DNA from: Micromonospora pisi
GTDB taxonomy: Bacteria > Actinomycetota > Actinomycetes > Mycobacteriales > Micromonosporaceae
NCBI RefSeq assembly: GCF_003633685.1
Contig: NZ_RBKT01000001.1
Span: 6,882,001 to 6,946,000, forward strand
Length of the DNA: 64,000 nt
Direction of reading: 5' to 3'
Part shown: in pieces, positions 53,839 through 63,151 of the stretch
Layout of the letters: each line of letters opens with the position of its first letter
How positions within the stretch are numbered: position 1 is the first letter of the stretch
The notes under the pieces: generated by a model
Database searches by the model: none
Told to the model about the DNA's origin: nothing
What the model saw: the letters and a program-made list of their open reading frames with translations, nothing else
Program-made: the position numbers and the translations under genes

Positions 53839-56519
53839 AAACGGCGGAGATCAAGCGGCGGTATCTGGCGCACTTCGAGGCGAATGGCCATACCGTGGTG
53901 CCGTCCGCTCCGCTGCCGGCCATCAACGATCCGAACCTGTTGTTCGTGAACGCGGGCATGGTGCAGTTCGTGCCGTACTTCCTTGGGCAGCAGGCGGCGC
54001 CGTACCCGAGGGCGGTGTCGGTGCAGAAGTGCATCCGTACGCCGGACATCGACGAGGTCGGCAAGACCAGCCGCCACGGCACGTTCTTCCAGATGAACGG
54101 GAACTTCTCGTTCGGTGACTATTTCAAGTCGGGTGCGATCAGCCTGGCCTGGGACCTGATCACGAAGTCTCAGGCGGACGGCGGTTTCGGGCTGGACCCG
54201 GAGCGGATCTGGCCGACCGTGTACCTCGACGACGACGAGGCGTTCGACCTGTGGAACCGGCAGATCGGTGTGCCGGCGGAACGGATCGTGCGGCGGGGCA
54301 AGAAGGACAACTTCTGGTCCATGGGCATCCCGGGTCCGTGCGGGCCGTGCTCGGAGATCTTCTACGACCGGGGGCCGGAGTTCGGCGCCGAGGGCGGTCC
54401 GGAGGTCGACGAGGACCGCTACATGGAGTTCTGGAACCTCGTCTTCATGCAGTTCGAGCGGGGTCCGGGCACCGGCAAGGAAGACTTCCCGATCCTTGGT
54501 GACCTGCCGGCGCAGAACATCGACACCGGCATGGGCCTGGAGCGGATGGCCTCGATCCTGCAGGGTGTGGACAACCTGTACGAGATCGACGAGGTGCGGC
54601 CGATCCTGGACCGGGCGGCGGAGCTGACCGGCAAGCGGTATGGCGCCCACTCGGGGCACGCGGCCAGCGAGTCGCACCCGGACGACGTACGGCTGCGGGT
54701 GGTCGCCGACCACATCCGGACCGCGTTGATGCTGATCGGTGACGGGGTGACCCCGTCGAACGAGGGTCGCGGTTACGTGCTGCGGCGAATCATGCGTCGG
54801 GCGATCCGGGCGGTGCGGCTGCTCGGCTGGCAGGAGCGGGCGCTGCCGGAACTGCTGCCGGTGGCCCGGGACTGCATGTCGCCGTCGTACCCGGAGCTCG
54901 CCAGCGACTTTGACCGGATCTCGCAGTACGCGTACGCGGAGGAGGACGCCTTCCTCTCCACCCTGCGGGCGGGCACCACGATCCTGGACACCGCGATCGC
55001 CGAGTCGAAGGCGGCGGGCAAGCCGGCGCTCACCGGTGAGCGGGCGTTCCAGCTGCACGACACGTACGGCTTCCCGATCGACCTGACCCTGGAGATCGCG
55101 GGGGAGCAGGGGCTGAAGGTCGACGAGGAGGGCTTCCGCCGGCTGATGGCCGACCAGCGCTCCCGGGCCAAGGCCGACGCGCAGGCCCGCAAGACCGGAC
55201 ACGTCGACCTCTCCGCGTACCGGGGCGTGCTGGACCAGGGCGGACCTGTCACCTTCACCGGATACACCGAGGTCAGCCGCGAGTCCAAGGTCCGGGCACT
55301 GCTCGGCGGGGGCGGCACGCCGGTCGAGGTGGCGGGCGAGGGGGAGACCGTCGAGCTGGTGCTCGACACCACCCCGTTCTACGCCGAGGGCGGTGGCCAG
55401 CAGCCCGACCTGGGGCTGATCACCGTCGGCGGGGGGCAGCTCGAGGTCCTCGACGTGCAGCAGCCGGTGCCGGGACTGATCGTGCACCGGGCCCGGGTGG
55501 TCCGGGGCGAGGTGCGGACCGGCGAGGCCGGGATGGCCGAGATTGACGTGACCCGGCGCAAGGCGATCTCCCGTTCGCACACCGCGACCCACCTGGTGCA
55601 CCAGACCATGCGGCACTTCCTCGGTGAGTCGGCGACCCAGGCGGGTTCGCTCAACGCGCCGGGGCGGCTGCGGTTCGACTTCAACACTCCGACCGGGGTG
55701 TCGCCGAGCGTGCTCGCCGACGTGGAGCAGCAGGTCAACGAGGTGCTCCTGGGCGACCTGGAGGTGCACGCGTTCATCACCTCGCAGGAGGAGGCGCGGC
55801 GGCTCGGCGCGATGGCGCTCTTCGGCGAGAAGTACGGCGACGAGGTCCGGGTGGTCGAGGTCGGTGACTACGCCCGCGAACTCTGTGGCGGTACGCACGT
55901 CTCCCGTTCCGGTCAGCTCGGCCTGGTGAAGATCCTCTCCGAGTCGTCGATCGGTTCCGGCGTACGCCGGGTCGAGGCGCTGGTCGGCATCGACGCGTTC
56001 CAGTTCCTGGCCAAGGAGCACCTGCTCGTCTCCCGGCTGGCCGATCTCTACCGGGTGCCGAACGACCAGGTGGCCGACCGGGTCGAGCAGACGGTGTCCC
56101 AGCTGCGGGACGCGGAGAAGGAGCTGGAGAAGCTTCGCGCGCAGATGGTGCTCGGTGGGGCTGCCGCGTTCGCGGCCGGGGCCCGTGACGTGCGCGGGGT
56201 GGCCTACGTCGGCATCGAGGCGCCGGAGGGCGCGGCGGGCAACGACGTACGCACCCTGGCCCAGGAGATCCGCGGCAAGATCGACGCGGCCCGTCCGGCG
56301 GTGGTCGCGGTGACCGCCCGTTCCGGTGGCAAGGCGTCGCTGGTGGTGGCGCTCAACGCGGCGGCGAAGGCCCGGGGCCTGGCCGCCGGTGACCTGGTCA
56401 AGGCGGCGCTCTCCGGTCGCGGTGGCGGCAACGCCGACCTGGCCCAGGGCGGTGGCGTGCCGGCCGAGCAGGCACCTGCCCTGCTCGGGGCCGTGGAAAA
56501 GGCGATCGCCGAGGCGTGA
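53835..56519 (+). CDS. alaS: alanyl-tRNA synthetase
   Basis: An 894-residue class II synthetase. Catalytic domain with [15 protein letters not shown], the class II Arg-rich region and [12 protein letters not shown]; editing domain with [17 protein letters not shown] (HxxxH) near residue 577 and the zinc Cys-His pair in [16 protein letters not shown]-terminal helical and C-Ala domain ending [15 protein letters not shown]. Full length with intact editing site, so mischarged Ser and Gly should be cleared. Starts by ATGA overlap with the preceding gene. Confidence 0.98.
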   Translation: MKTAEIKRRYLAHFEANGHTVVPSAPLPAINDPNLLFVNAGMVQFVPYFLGQQAAPYPRAVSVQKCIRTPDIDEVGKTSRHGTFFQMNGNFSFGDYFKSGAISLAWDLITKSQADGGFGLDPERIWPTVYLDDDEAFDLWNRQIGVPAERIVRRGKKDNFWSMGIPGPCGPCSEIFYDRGPEFGAEGGPEVDEDRYMEFWNLVFMQFERGPGTGKEDFPILGDLPAQNIDTGMGLERMASILQGVDNLYEIDEVRPILDRAAELTGKRYGAHSGHAASESHPDDVRLRVVADHIRTALMLIGDGVTPSNEGRGYVLRRIMRRAIRAVRLLGWQERALPELLPVARDCMSPSYPELASDFDRISQYAYAEEDAFLSTLRAGTTILDTAIAESKAAGKPALTGERAFQLHDTYGFPIDLTLEIAGEQGLKVDEEGFRRLMADQRSRAKADAQARKTGHVDLSAYRGVLDQGGPVTFTGYTEVSRESKVRALLGGGGTPVEVAGEGETVELVLDTTPFYAEGGGQQPDLGLITVGGGQLEVLDVQQPVPGLIVHRARVVRGEVRTGEAGMAEIDVTRRKAISRSHTATHLVHQTMRHFLGESATQAGSLNAPGRLRFDFNTPTGVSPSVLADVEQQVNEVLLGDLEVHAFITSQEEARRLGAMALFGEKYGDEVRVVEVGDYARELCGGTHVSRSGQLGLVKILSESSIGSGVRRVEALVGIDAFQFLAKEHLLVSRLADLYRVPNDQVADRVEQTVSQLRDAEKELEKLRAQMVLGGAAAFAAGARDVRGVAYVGIEAPEGAAGNDVRTLAQEIRGKIDAARPAVVAVTARSGGKASLVVALNAAAKARGLAAGDLVKAALSGRGGGNADLAQGGGVPAEQAPALLGAVEKAIAEA

Positions 56520-56605
56520 TGGATTGCACGGAGGCAGATCGTCGTGGTCAGATCGTGAACCGCGGCGGTCTGCTTTCCGTATGCAGCGAGGGGAGGTCAA
56601 TCGGT

Positions 56606-57067
56606 ATGGGGCATTTTTCGCCCGGAGTACGACTCGGTGTCGACGTCGGGAAGGTGCGGGTAGGCGTGGCGGTCTGCGATCCGGACGCCATTCTCGCCAC
56701 CCCGTTGGTCACCCTGGCCCGTGATCTCACCACGGATGACGAGGCGGTTCCGTCGGACATCGCGGAACTCGCGCGCCTCGTCGAGCTGCACGGAAGTGTC
56801 GAGGTGGTGGTCGGTCTTCCGGTGAACCTCGCCGGTGTGCACGGCCCCGCCGCAATTCACACCAAGGCGTACGCGGCCCGACTGGCCGACGTGATCGCCC
56901 CCGTTCCGGTGACTCTCACGGACGAGAGGATGTCGACGGTGGTGGCTACCCGTAGGCTGTCCGAGCGGGGCGTCAGGGGAAAGCGTCAACGAGCCGTGGT
57001 CGATCAGGCGGCCGCGGTGGAGATCCTGCAGAGCTGGCTAGACGCGCAGCGGAGGCGGACCAGATGA
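56606..57067 (+). CDS. ruvX: Holliday junction resolvase-like protein RuvX (YqgF)
   Basis: A 153-residue RNase H-fold nuclease. The acidic site residues are in RLGVDVGKVRVGVAVCDP, VVVGLPVNLAG, TLTDERMSTVVA and VVDQAAAVEILQSWL. Roles in pre-16S rRNA processing and junction cleavage are known for this family. ATG 56606 with GGGAGG nine bases upstream is chosen; an earlier GTG at 56516 would add 30 residues without family match. alaS-ruvX-mltG-aroE is a standard order in actinobacteria. Coupled to mltG by ATGA. Confidence 0.94.
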   Translation: MGHFSPGVRLGVDVGKVRVGVAVCDPDAILATPLVTLARDLTTDDEAVPSDIAELARLVELHGSVEVVVGLPVNLAGVHGPAAIHTKAYAARLADVIAPVPVTLTDERMSTVVATRRLSERGVRGKRQRAVVDQAAAVEILQSWLDAQRRRTR

Positions 57068-58269
57068 TCGACGACTTGGAGCTCGCGTTCGACGAGCGGA
57101 CGGAGAAGGGACAGCACCGGCGCGGTGGCACGCGCGATCCGAAGCGGAAAGGCAAGGGCGGCCGGGGTAAGACGGTCGTCGCCCTGCTGCTCGCCTTCGT
57201 CCTGCTCGGGGTGCTCGGCGGCGGTGCCTGGTATGGCTTCGACCGGGTCCAGGGCCTGTTCGGCGCCCCGGACTACGAGGGCACCGGCACCGAACAGGTG
57301 ATGATCGAGATCAAGGACGGCGACTACCTCGCCGACGTCGGCAACACCCTGCTCAGCGCCGGTGTGGTCAAGAGCGGCAAGGCGTTCGTCAATGCCGCGG
57401 ACGGCAACGACGCCGCCACGAAGATTCAGCCCGGCTTCTATCAGGTGCGCAAGGGAATGTCGGCGGCGGCGGCCCTGAACATGCTGCTCGACCCCAAGAG
57501 CAGGGTGACAAACAAGATCACCATCCCGGAGGGTCGGAGCGCCAAGCAGGTCTACAAGCTCCTCTCGGAGGCGACCAAGATTCCGGTCGCGGACTTCGAG
57601 GCGGCGGCGAAGGACCCGCTCAAGCTCGGTGTCCCGGACTGGTGGTTCAAGCGCAGCGACAACAAGAAGGTCACCCCGTCGATCGAGGGTTTCCTCTTCC
57701 CGGACACCTATGACCTGCCGCCGAACGCCACCGCCGACACGATTCTCAAGGAAATGGTGGACGGGTTCCTGACCGTCACCGGGCAGATCAAGTTCGCCGA
57801 CACGGTGCCGGAAAAGCTCGGTGACATCAGCCCGTACGAGGCGCTGATCGTGGCCTCGCTGGCGCAGGCCGAGGCGGGTAACCCCGACGACCTCGGCAAG
57901 GTCTCCCGGGTCGCCTACAACCGGTTGTTCAAGCCCAACGCCGAGGTGCCGTGCGAGTGCTTCGAGATGGACGTGACGGTCAACTACTGGCTCGAGGTGC
58001 AGGGCAAGCCGACCAAGGCGTCGAAGGACATGACGGCGGCCGAGATGGACGACCCGAAGAACCCGTACAACCGCAAGCTCAAGGGCTTCATCCCCACGCC
58101 GATCAACAACCCAGGCAAGCTCGCGATGCAGGGGGCGATGGACCCGCCAAAGGGCGGCTGGTACTTCTTCGTCGCGACCGACAAGGAGGGCCACTCGGAA
58201 TTCGCCGAGACGTACGCCGAGCATGAGAGGAACATGGACAAGTCACGAGAGGCCGGCATCATCTCTTGA
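57064..58269 (+). CDS. mltG: endolytic peptidoglycan transglycosylase MltG
   Basis: A 401-residue membrane protein cutting nascent glycan strands. Short cytoplasmic N-terminus with basic KRKGKGGRGK, one helix (TVVALLLAFVLLGVLGGGAW), a LysM-like region to about 175, and the YceG catalytic domain with ALIVASLAQAEAG (catalytic Glu), VSRVAYNRL, PTPINNPGKLAMQGAM and EGHSEFAETYAEHERN. A CECFEMD cysteine pair sits in the catalytic domain. ATGA overlap with ruvX and TTGA overlap with aroE. Confidence 0.95.
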   Translation: MIDDLELAFDERTEKGQHRRGGTRDPKRKGKGGRGKTVVALLLAFVLLGVLGGGAWYGFDRVQGLFGAPDYEGTGTEQVMIEIKDGDYLADVGNTLLSAGVVKSGKAFVNAADGNDAATKIQPGFYQVRKGMSAAAALNMLLDPKSRVTNKITIPEGRSAKQVYKLLSEATKIPVADFEAAAKDPLKLGVPDWWFKRSDNKKVTPSIEGFLFPDTYDLPPNATADTILKEMVDGFLTVTGQIKFADTVPEKLGDISPYEALIVASLAQAEAGNPDDLGKVSRVAYNRLFKPNAEVPCECFEMDVTVNYWLEVQGKPTKASKDMTAAEMDDPKNPYNRKLKGFIPTPINNPGKLAMQGAMDPPKGGWYFFVATDKEGHSEFAETYAEHERNMDKSREAGIIS

Positions 58270-59087
58270 CCGAGTCCGCCCGCAGGGCCGCAGTGCTCGG
58301 TAAGCCGATCTCGCACTCGCTCTCCCCTGTGATCCATAACGCGGGTTACGTGGCGGCGGGGCTGACCGGCTGGTCGTACACCGCCATCGAGTGCGCCGAG
58401 GCCGAGCTACCGAACCTGGTGGTCGGCCTCGGCGCCGAATGGGCCGGGCTGTCGCTGACCATGCCGTTGAAAGAGGTGGCGCTCGCGGTGGCCGGTGCGG
58501 TCTCGCCGGTCGCCGCCGCCGTCGGTGCCGCAAACACCCTGGTACGCCGCCCCGACGGCTCCTGGTACGCCGACAACACCGACGTCCCCGGCATGGTCAC
58601 CGTGCTCCGGGCGGCTGGGGTGTCGGCGGGTGCCACCGTCACCGTGCTCGGCGCCGGTGGCACCGCCCGGGCGGCGCTGGCCGCGGCGGCGCAGCTGGAC
58701 GCGAAGCGGGTGACCGTGGTGGCCCGGCGCCCCGAGGCGGTCGACGAGCTGCTGCCGGTGGCCCGCGCGCTCGGGATCGCGCTGGTGCCCGGCGCCTGGG
58801 CCGGAGCGGCGGAGCATGCCACCGCGGACGTGGTGATCTCCACCGTGCCGAAGGGCGTCGCCGATCCGCTCGCCGGGCAGATCACCTGGGCACCGTCGAC
58901 GGTCCTCTTCGACGCGCTCTACGACCCCTGGCCGACCCCGCTGGCCGGCGCCGCAGAGGCCGCCGGCTGCCGGATCGTCTCCGGACTCGATCTGCTGCTG
59001 GCCCAGGCGGTCGGCCAGTTCGAGCAGTTCACCGGCGTACCGGCGCCGGTCGCCGCGATGCGGGCCGCGCTCGCCGCCCGCCGCTGA
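58266..59087 (+). CDS. aroE: shikimate dehydrogenase
   Basis: A 273-residue NADP enzyme of the shikimate pathway. GKPISHSLSPVIHN binds shikimate, LTMPLKE carries the catalytic Lys, NTLV and NTDVPG the Asn and Asp, and GAGGTARAAL the dinucleotide. The end GLDLLLAQAVGQFEQFTG is diagnostic. The start is TTG at 58266, overlapping the mltG stop (TTGA); no better start exists without losing the N-terminal strand. Last gene of the alaS-aroE run. Confidence 0.94.
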   Translation: MTESARRAAVLGKPISHSLSPVIHNAGYVAAGLTGWSYTAIECAEAELPNLVVGLGAEWAGLSLTMPLKEVALAVAGAVSPVAAAVGAANTLVRRPDGSWYADNTDVPGMVTVLRAAGVSAGATVTVLGAGGTARAALAAAAQLDAKRVTVVARRPEAVDELLPVARALGIALVPGAWAGAAEHATADVVISTVPKGVADPLAGQITWAPSTVLFDALYDPWPTPLAGAAEAAGCRIVSGLDLLLAQAVGQFEQFTGVPAPVAAMRAALAARR

Positions 59088-59441
59088 GCCTTTCCCGCCC
59101 TCGTAGCGGTCTCTTCTCTGATCCGGGACGTCGCTGCCATCGTCTAGTTGATCACGGACGGTGGCGATCTCCCGGTTCTCGGCTGGTCAGTGTGCCGTTA
59201 CCGGAGCATTTCAGAGGGTTATCGACCGTCGTTGCCGAGCGTGAACGAGATCACCGTCTGGGTAACGGTAGGGCCCTGGTAAGGCACGCTCCGTTCGTTC
59301 CGTCAAAGCTACCGGTACGTAGCCTGGCATCTTCCTGGGAAAACTACGTTGAGCAACTGTCGGTAGTGGACTGTTGACAGTTTCCTGAGAGCCCCCCTAC
59401 CGTTCCTTGACTTTTGAGGTGCTCGAGCACGGGGGAATTGG
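59088..59441. promoter_or_regulatory. 354-bp gap with the promoter of the LamG protein gene
   Basis: No coding frame is supported. TTGACA at 59374-59379 and TACCGT at 59398-59403, spaced 18 bp, make a plausible promoter 38 bp before the ATG at 59442, with GGGGGAA as ribosome site. The rest is unstructured to my eye. Confidence 0.58.
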
Positions 59442-62400
59442 ATGCCGTTCGGTGTGGGTTCTGCCCTGCCCTTCTACAGGCTGGCCTGGCCGCTGGCGTT
59501 GGTGCTGGCAGCTGGAACCGTGATTGTCGGTGCCGCTGGGCCCGCGACGGCCGCAGCCCCCGCAGCGCCCTCTGTCTCCTGTGTCGATAGTGCGCCGTCG
59601 GAGGCGCGGGCGGCGTTGGTTGCTGCCGAGTGTGGTCGTCCGGTGGTGGTGGAGTCGTCTCTGACGGAGATGACTCAGGTGGTGGCGTTGGCGGAGGGTG
59701 GGTTCCGGTATCAGGCGTCGGTGGCGCCGCAGCGGGTTCGGCGGGCTGATGGGTCGTGGGCGCCGATTTCGCCGGATCTGGTGCGTCAGGCCGACGGTTC
59801 GTTGAAGCCGGCCGCCACCCTTGCCGATGTGTCGTTTTCCGCCGGTGGGTCGGGTCCGTTGGTGACGTGGCGGGAGGGTGTTTCGACGTTCACGTTGTCG
59901 TGGCCGTTGGGTGCGTTGCCGGTGCCGAAGGTGAGCGGTGCGACGGCGACGTACGAGTCGGTGCTTTCCGGGGTGAATCTGCATGTGACGGCGACGGCTG
60001 AGGGTTATACGCATTCGGTGGAGTTGTTGACGCCGGCGGCGGCGAAGAATCCGGCGGTTCGGCAGTTGCGTTACGTCACCGGCGGCAATACGCGGGTGGA
60101 GCGGGCGAGTGACGGTACTCTGCGGCTGCTCGGTTCCGGTGGCGGTGTGGTGGCTACATCCGGTGCCGCGCGGATGTGGGATTCGTCGAGTGACCCGGCG
60201 CGTGCTGGTGAGGTGTTGCCGGCGGTGGCGGCTGCGTGGGCGTCGGGTCGGGTTGCGGTGCCGGTGGGTGAGCCGGCTACGGCGGTGGAGCCTGCGGTGA
60301 CGTCGCGGATCGCGCCGGTGGCGTTGGCGCTGGACGGCGAGCAGTTGACGGTGGTGCCGGACAGCAAGCTGCTGGCCGACCCGGCAGTGACGTACCCGGT
60401 GTTCGTGGATCCGCCGTTCGAGAAGTTCCAGTCGAAGTGGGCGTACGCGACGAGCAACGGGGAGAACAACGACGGCACCTCGGCCCGGGTGGGCCGCGAG
60501 CCGGCCGATACCGGTTCCGGTGAGCTGTACCGTTCATTCTTCGAATTCGTCACGACGCCGCTGCGGGGCAAGAAAATCCTGTCGGCGTATGTCGCGTTGA
60601 CCCTGGACCACTCTTACTCGTGTGATTCGACGCCGGTGACCATGTACCGCACGAGTGGGATCACCGTCAACAGCGGTGGGCGCATGAGTTGGACAGCCCG
60701 CCCGTTGCCCGGGGTTTCGGTGGCGTCGTGGTCGGGCCACGCGAACGAGACCGGCGGGTGCGGTGCGCTCCAGGACGACATGCGCGCCGAGTTCAGCGGG
60801 ACGATCAAGGGCGATCTGCAATGGGCCCTGGATTCGGGATACACGGGTTATACCGTCGGGCTGTGCGCGTGTGACACGAACGGCGGCCAGGAATCGAACC
60901 AGCAGCGGTGGAAGAGATTCTTCACCGACAAGGGCTGGCTCGAGGTGACCTACGATTCGGTTCCCACCGTGCCGAGCAACCTCAGCACCTCGGGTCAGGC
61001 ATGCGGTGCCACCATCGGCACGTCGTCTCCTGTATTCAAGGCGTACTACGGTGACGCCGACGGAGCCGGGGACAGCCTGACCGGGTTCTTCGAGTACCAG
61101 GAGCTGCCGTCCAGTGCGGTGGTGAGCAGGACCGGACAGGTCAAGCCGGGCAACAGTTACGGCGAGTCCGGAGCATTCGTGCTCGGTGCCGTTTCAGAGG
61201 GCAAGTCCTACCAGTGGCGGGTGAAGACCAGGGACGCGGCCGGGGTGGAGTCGCCGGACTGGTCACCGTGGTGTCGTTTCACGGTCGACACGGCGAAGCC
61301 GCCGCGCCCGGGCGTGTCCTCGTCGGCGTACCCGAACGACGGTGTCGCCCGTGGCGGACCGGGCATCTCTGGGGCGTTCACCTTCACTGCCGGGGTCCAG
61401 GATGTGACGCGGTACGTGTACGGATGGTCCGGCAGCCCGCAGCCGATGACCACGGTGACCGTGTCACGGGGCGCCTCCTACACCGTGACGTTGACCCCGC
61501 CTCGCCACGGCTACAACACCTTGAACGTGTACAGCCTCGACGGTGCGGACAAGCAGAGCGACACCAACGCCTACAGCTTCCTGGTGAACGCCCCGTCCGC
61601 CCCCGTGGCGAACTGGCCGCTCGACAGCATCGACGCACACAACCTCACCGACACCCAGGGCGATGCCGACCTCAGCACGGTGGGCAGCGTGACATGGGCA
61701 CCGGACGTCCGGATCATCGGCGAGAGCGTCGCCTCGTTCAACGCCTCGTCGTACCTCACGACTGCCGGGCCGGTACTGGACACCTCCAAGTCGTTCAGCG
61801 TGGCCGCATGGGTACGTCTCGCCGACATCGCCCCCAACAATCCCGACGTCGACCTGGACATCGGCAATCGGACGGTCCTGGGACAATCCGGCTCGAAGCA
61901 GAGCGGGTTCTATCTCGGCTACCGGACCGACGGCGTCCAACCCAGGTGGTCGTTCGCGATGCACGGAGCCGACCTTGACCAGGGGACCACCTGGGATACG
62001 GCGAATTCGTCCGCACTCGTCACCTCAGCGGACGTGGGCAGATGGGTACACCTTGCCGCCACATACGACTCGGCCACCCGCACGATGCAGCTCTACGTCA
62101 ACGGTTCCCTGGCAGGCTCCACGGCCCGGTCCGCGAACCCGTGGAACGCGAATGGCCCGATGACGATCGGGGCTGCCAAGTACACCCCACCCGGCGGCAC
62201 TCCGCTCATGATCGGTCAGTGGCCGGGTGAGATCACCGAGGTACGAGCCTGGCAACGGGTGATCGTTCCGGACGATCTGTTGGGCAGTGACGGCGATGAC
62301 GCCACGGGAACGGACCCTGTTGCCGGGATCCTGGCGCCCACGGAGGTTGCCTCGTGGGACTTCAACGGTGGTCTGCTTTCCGGGTGCGGTACGGAGACGA

Positions 62401-63077
62401 GTGACAGCTACTGGTCGCAGTCGTTGCGGCTGTACGGGTGCACCGACCCGTACTCGCCCGAGCAGACGGCCGGCTACACCGGGGACGCGCACGACGACAA
62501 CGACGCGTTGTGGCTCAATCAGGAACAACCGGATGGGTACGGCGGCAGCGGTGACGGCAACGGTTACGCCGCCACGACCCAGCCGATCGTGCGTACCGAC
62601 CAGTCGTTCACTGTCTCGACCTGGGTGAAGCTGGCGCGGACAGATCGTGACCAGGTAGTCCTTTCCCAGCAGGGGAACAACCTGTCGCGCTTCATGCTCT
62701 ATTACAACCAGCCCGACGGCCGGTGGCGCGTCTGGATGTACCACGAGGATGGCGGTAGCCGTCCGGGCAGTGGCGTGAGTGGTAGCACGGCGGTCGTCGA
62801 CAAGTGGACGCATCTCACCCTTGTTTTCGACGCCGGCCGAGCCACCACGAGCATCTACGTCGATGGTGTCCTGGCCGGAATCACCGCTCACGCCGGAGCG
62901 GCCTGGAATGCGACAGGCCCGTTCAGTGTGGGCCGGGCCTTCTACGGCCAGACACTGGCGCCATTTTCCGGCTCGATCGACCAGGTGAGGGCCTTCGCCG
63001 GGGCGATGTCCGACCGGGAGGTACGGAACCTGTACTCCGGTCGGACATCGCCCCAGGCAGGTCGTGCTGGGCAGTGA
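59442..63077 (+). CDS. secreted multidomain protein with DNRLRE and two LamG-like domains
   Basis: A 1211-residue exported protein. Signal peptide to about residue 38 (WPLALVLAAGTVIVGAAGPAT), an N-terminal module of about 245 residues starting SVSCVDSAPSEARAAL that recurs in the next gene, a DNRLRE domain at about 320-507 (YRSFFEFVTTPLRGKKILSA, FTDKGWLEVTYDS), fibronectin-like segments to about 715, and two LamG/jelly-roll domains at about 720-945 and 970-1200 (FSVAAWVRL, FTVSTWVKL). Such proteins precede RHS-type toxins in related bacteria, as I recall; no RHS repeats or enzymatic site are visible here. Carbohydrate or surface binding is likely. The first module uses TTG for Leu far more than the rest. 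Confidence 0.85.
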   Translation: MPFGVGSALPFYRLAWPLALVLAAGTVIVGAAGPATAAAPAAPSVSCVDSAPSEARAALVAAECGRPVVVESSLTEMTQVVALAEGGFRYQASVAPQRVRRADGSWAPISPDLVRQADGSLKPAATLADVSFSAGGSGPLVTWREGVSTFTLSWPLGALPVPKVSGATATYESVLSGVNLHVTATAEGYTHSVELLTPAAAKNPAVRQLRYVTGGNTRVERASDGTLRLLGSGGGVVATSGAARMWDSSSDPARAGEVLPAVAAAWASGRVAVPVGEPATAVEPAVTSRIAPVALALDGEQLTVVPDSKLLADPAVTYPVFVDPPFEKFQSKWAYATSNGENNDGTSARVGREPADTGSGELYRSFFEFVTTPLRGKKILSAYVALTLDHSYSCDSTPVTMYRTSGITVNSGGRMSWTARPLPGVSVASWSGHANETGGCGALQDDMRAEFSGTIKGDLQWALDSGYTGYTVGLCACDTNGGQESNQQRWKRFFTDKGWLEVTYDSVPTVPSNLSTSGQACGATIGTSSPVFKAYYGDADGAGDSLTGFFEYQELPSSAVVSRTGQVKPGNSYGESGAFVLGAVSEGKSYQWRVKTRDAAGVESPDWSPWCRFTVDTAKPPRPGVSSSAYPNDGVARGGPGISGAFTFTAGVQDVTRYVYGWSGSPQPMTTVTVSRGASYTVTLTPPRHGYNTLNVYSLDGADKQSDTNAYSFLVNAPSAPVANWPLDSIDAHNLTDTQGDADLSTVGSVTWAPDVRIIGESVASFNASSYLTTAGPVLDTSKSFSVAAWVRLADIAPNNPDVDLDIGNRTVLGQSGSKQSGFYLGYRTDGVQPRWSFAMHGADLDQGTTWDTANSSALVTSADVGRWVHLAATYDSATRTMQLYVNGSLAGSTARSANPWNANGPMTIGAAKYTPPGGTPLMIGQWPGEITEVRAWQRVIVPDDLLGSDGDDATGTDPVAGILAPTEVASWDFNGGLLSGCGTETSDSYWSQSLRLYGCTDPYSPEQTAGYTGDAHDDNDALWLNQEQPDGYGGSGDGNGYAATTQPIVRTDQSFTVSTWVKLARTDRDQVVLSQQGNNLSRFMLYYNQPDGRWRVWMYHEDGGSRPGSGVSGSTAVVDKWTHLTLVFDAGRATTSIYVDGVLAGITAHAGAAWNATGPFSVGRAFYGQTLAPFSGSIDQVRAFAGAMSDREVRNLYSGRTSPQAGRAGQ
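59568..60299 (+). repeat. long direct repeat, copy 1
   Basis: Matches 63269-64000 at a constant offset of 3701 bp over 732 bp with only three differences seen (59582, 59588, 60237; the last changes Trp to Arg). It begins at the mature N-terminus of the first LamG protein. The repeat continues to the window edge in copy 2. Confidence 0.95.
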
Positions 63078-63151
63078 ACCGCCGACGCTTCTCCCACGAA
63101 CGTCCACCGTCCGCCGGCCAATTTCTTGCTGCCACTACAAAGGGAATCTTG

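Noticed and set aside
51363-56600. Long minus-strand frames (666 and 931 codons) opposite the proline-rich gene and alaS
   Set aside because: They lie antisense to genes with clear families or codon bias and encode Arg/His/Asp-rich nonsense.
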